The notes under the pieces are model-generated. The model was not told the origin of the DNA. It ran no database searches and saw only the letters and a program-made list of their open reading frames with translations. Shown here in pieces: positions 62,030-64,000 of a stretch of 64,000 nt of DNA (position 1 is its first letter; each line of letters begins with the position of its first letter). The DNA is from Apostichopus japonicus (lineage: Eukaryota > Echinodermata > Holothuroidea > Aspidochirotida > Stichopodidae), in assembly GCF_037975245.1 (NCBI RefSeq), contig NC_092573.1, forward strand, positions 8,110,501 through 8,174,500, given 5' to 3'. Both the position numbers and the translations under genes were made by a program.

Positions 62030-62274
62030 CTGAAGAACAAAATGTTAAACGTAGAAAGAGTAGGTTTTAATGGGCTGCCAGCTTTGATTATATCGGTCGC
62101 AATTTGGGACATAATTATGCATTCATGAAGTTTACTTGTAGAAGCTTCTGGCATTCAGTCATCATTGTTACCTTACCCTGTCTAGCAGTTACAATTTGGA
62201 CATAACTTGGCAGTCATGAGATTCACTTTACTAGCAGCTTTGTGTAGTTTTTTTGTAGTAGTTTTAGCCTTTAC

Positions 62275-64000
62275 AGGGGCGGATCCAGGGGGGGGCCGAC
62301 CCGGCCCCGGCCCCCCCTTTTTGGAAATCAGTTGCGTTTTTTTATGTGGGAGTACTTCAAATTCCTAATAGGCATAACTTGGTGAAAGAAAAGCCTAATA
62401 TATATCCAGCTGCTCTTCCCTGAAACGCGATCATTTTTATTCCAAATTTGAAACTAAGGCAATTACCAGGCCTACGCGACATCACGTATTAATTAGATAC
62501 GGCTCAGTACTATAGTGCTGACTATTACTGTCAGGGAAAATCAATGCACAGTTAGCAAGTATATCATAATTATCTGAATGAAACGGGGTGTAGGCGGTTT
62601 TACACTATCTAACGCAACGTAGTCGCCAAGAACCTGAAGTATTTTTAAGGGAGGGCCCAAGGAACATGAACTTATAGCATGCTCCTCGTGGTGAAACATA
62701 ATTGCAACTATTAGGTGAATTCAGTGTACTGTTAATAGTAGGAGAGACTAGTGTAGGTTCTTATGACCAACTAGACCGGTTTCTGCTCTCAAACTTTATA
62801 GGAGGAGCTTCATCAGTAGTAGCCTTTGAATATTTTATATTCGGCCTGGGCGTCTCGTTCTCAAAATGCATCTATTTTCTGTGCACGAGTTTTTATGGAC
62901 TCATAGTGCAGCTATAAGAGCATCTAAAAGAGCTTCGTGTGAACCTTGAGAGTCAGCTGATTTTTCGTTAGTATGAAACCTTGAGTTAACAAGTAAACCT
63001 TTGAGATTTTGGGCCCTTTTGTATAGGCTAGAATCGGTTCTTTTCGAAACAGTTTGGATAATTCCGCGTGCAGGGGCGTAGCGAGCGGGGGGGGGGGGTG
63101 GGTAGTGTATATAATAATTTGGTCGCTGTCGGCAAATTTTGGGTCTGTCGGCAAAAGGAGAAAAGGTGAAGAGGGCGGAAGGGGAAGAAAGAAGGAAAGC
63201 TGAATAGAGAAAAGGAGAACGGAGCTTCTTTATCGGTTATTTCGATTTTCCAGTTCTTCATCTGATAAACTCATTCACCAATCCTATCACCCGACGCCTG
63301 CAAGTTAAAAACCTCTCGGCAAATAACTGATAATGTCACGGCCGTCAGTATAGCTACTGTAGCCAGGCTCAGCTAAGCGAGTGCCAGAATCGCCGGCAAC
63401 TCAGTGAAAGAAATGGAATTAAAGGCTTCCGTATAGGCCGTAGCCCATGAGTCGTGCTATCGTGTGAAACGTGTTGTTATTATCCTCTGTTCAGAATGAC
63501 GTCATAACAGATGTCATTCGTTCTCCGTGGAAAACTTAAGGGCACGGCTCACGAATTGTACACAATTTTTAACGTTTCTCGCTTGTATATCAATGAATGT
63601 TGTTATTTCTCATTACCGAAAAGTTTTCTGAACATTTTCATCACGGAGTTTCACTATTTCAACGATCGGTGAAAGAGAAAACACAGTTCGATAATTGGTC
63701 CCAATTAATTCTTCTTCTGCCGACTGCCATAAAAATAATATCGAAATGGAAATTCTACGGTGCCAAATTTGACTTAAAATATGCACCAGATTGCATCTAA
63801 GGACGTTTCAAAACTAAAAATTTTCCAAAAGGGGAGGGGGACACCCCCTCCCCTTATACCCCTCCCCCATTTCAGTCACCACTTCCAGATCCGTCGGCAA
63901 ATCAAATTTGACTTAAAATATGCACCAGATTGCATCTAAGGACGTTTCAAAACTAAAAAATTTCCAAAGGGGAGGGGGACACCCCCTCACCTTAGACCCC
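62275..64000. mobile_element. Transposon-like repetitive DNA in the intron upstream of w1
   Basis: It begins near CAGGGGCGGATCCAGG at 62275. A second CAGGGGCGTAGCGAGC is at 63072, and both resemble hAT-type termini. GC and CpG rise compared with the introns. The element continues past the window edge, so its class and ends cannot be fixed. The stretch 62030-62274 shows nothing recognisable. Confidence 0.5.
63765..64000. repeat. 139-bp tandem repeat, nearly two copies
   Basis: AAATTTGACTTAAAATATGC starts at 63765 and again at 63904. Both copies contain GGGGAGGGGGACACCCCCTC, itself a short palindrome. Confidence 0.93.

Overview
The window is a piece of an animal genome carried almost entirely by one very large, intron-rich gene on the minus strand. 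Joining 68 consecutive exons (each with AG/GT borders and matching codon phase) gives an open frame of 11,638 nt, about 3,879 codons. It reads as the C-terminal part, roughly 60%, of an ADGRV1 (VLGR1/GPR98/MASS1) ortholog, the giant adhesion GPCR of the Usher/ankle-link complex. Short introns, low GC, G-rich minisatellites, short non-autonomous DNA transposons and SINE-like tails suggest an invertebrate deuterostome, perhaps an echinoderm. That placement is inference; the gene identity is not in doubt.

Layout, in the direction of transcription (right to left). 62,275-64,000: repeat-rich, transposon-like sequence inside the upstream intron. 62,029-46,685: Calx-beta repeats, one carrying a PAN/apple-like cysteine insert (exon w5). 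46,170-43,026: EAR/EPTP beta-propeller repeats, which interrupt one Calx-beta unit. 42,791-14,347: further Calx-beta repeats. 13,486-7,503: GAIN domain with a GPS (CACHHL/SEFA) and the start of TM1. 7,625-2,350: TM1 to TM5. TM6, TM7, the cytoplasmic tail and the PDZ-binding end lie beyond the left edge. The N-terminus, including the LamG domain known in vertebrate orthologs, lies beyond the right edge.

A possible tiny plus-strand gene (42 codons, two exons, two polyadenylation signals) sits at 214-1,800, inside the ADGRV1 intron that follows TM5.

The most unusual signal is a set of tandem repeats that start exactly at splice junctions, so that a splice site is copied in every unit. The clearest is at 24,370-24,860. 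There a 90-bp repeat carries ten consensus GTAAGT donors, all in the same phase, and the frame stays open through the array. Exon w44 could therefore end at any of ten places and add 9 to 129 residues to a surface loop of a Calx-beta domain. Similar arrays, not in frame, lie at exons w21 (86 bp) and w51 (45 bp). A 68-bp array copies the acceptor of the small plus-strand gene. Other items of interest are a dispersed repeat with a hammerhead-like fold, a short transposon family with 6-bp target duplications, a 24-bp perfect palindrome, and a 4.8-kb segment bounded by a 24-bp inverted repeat.
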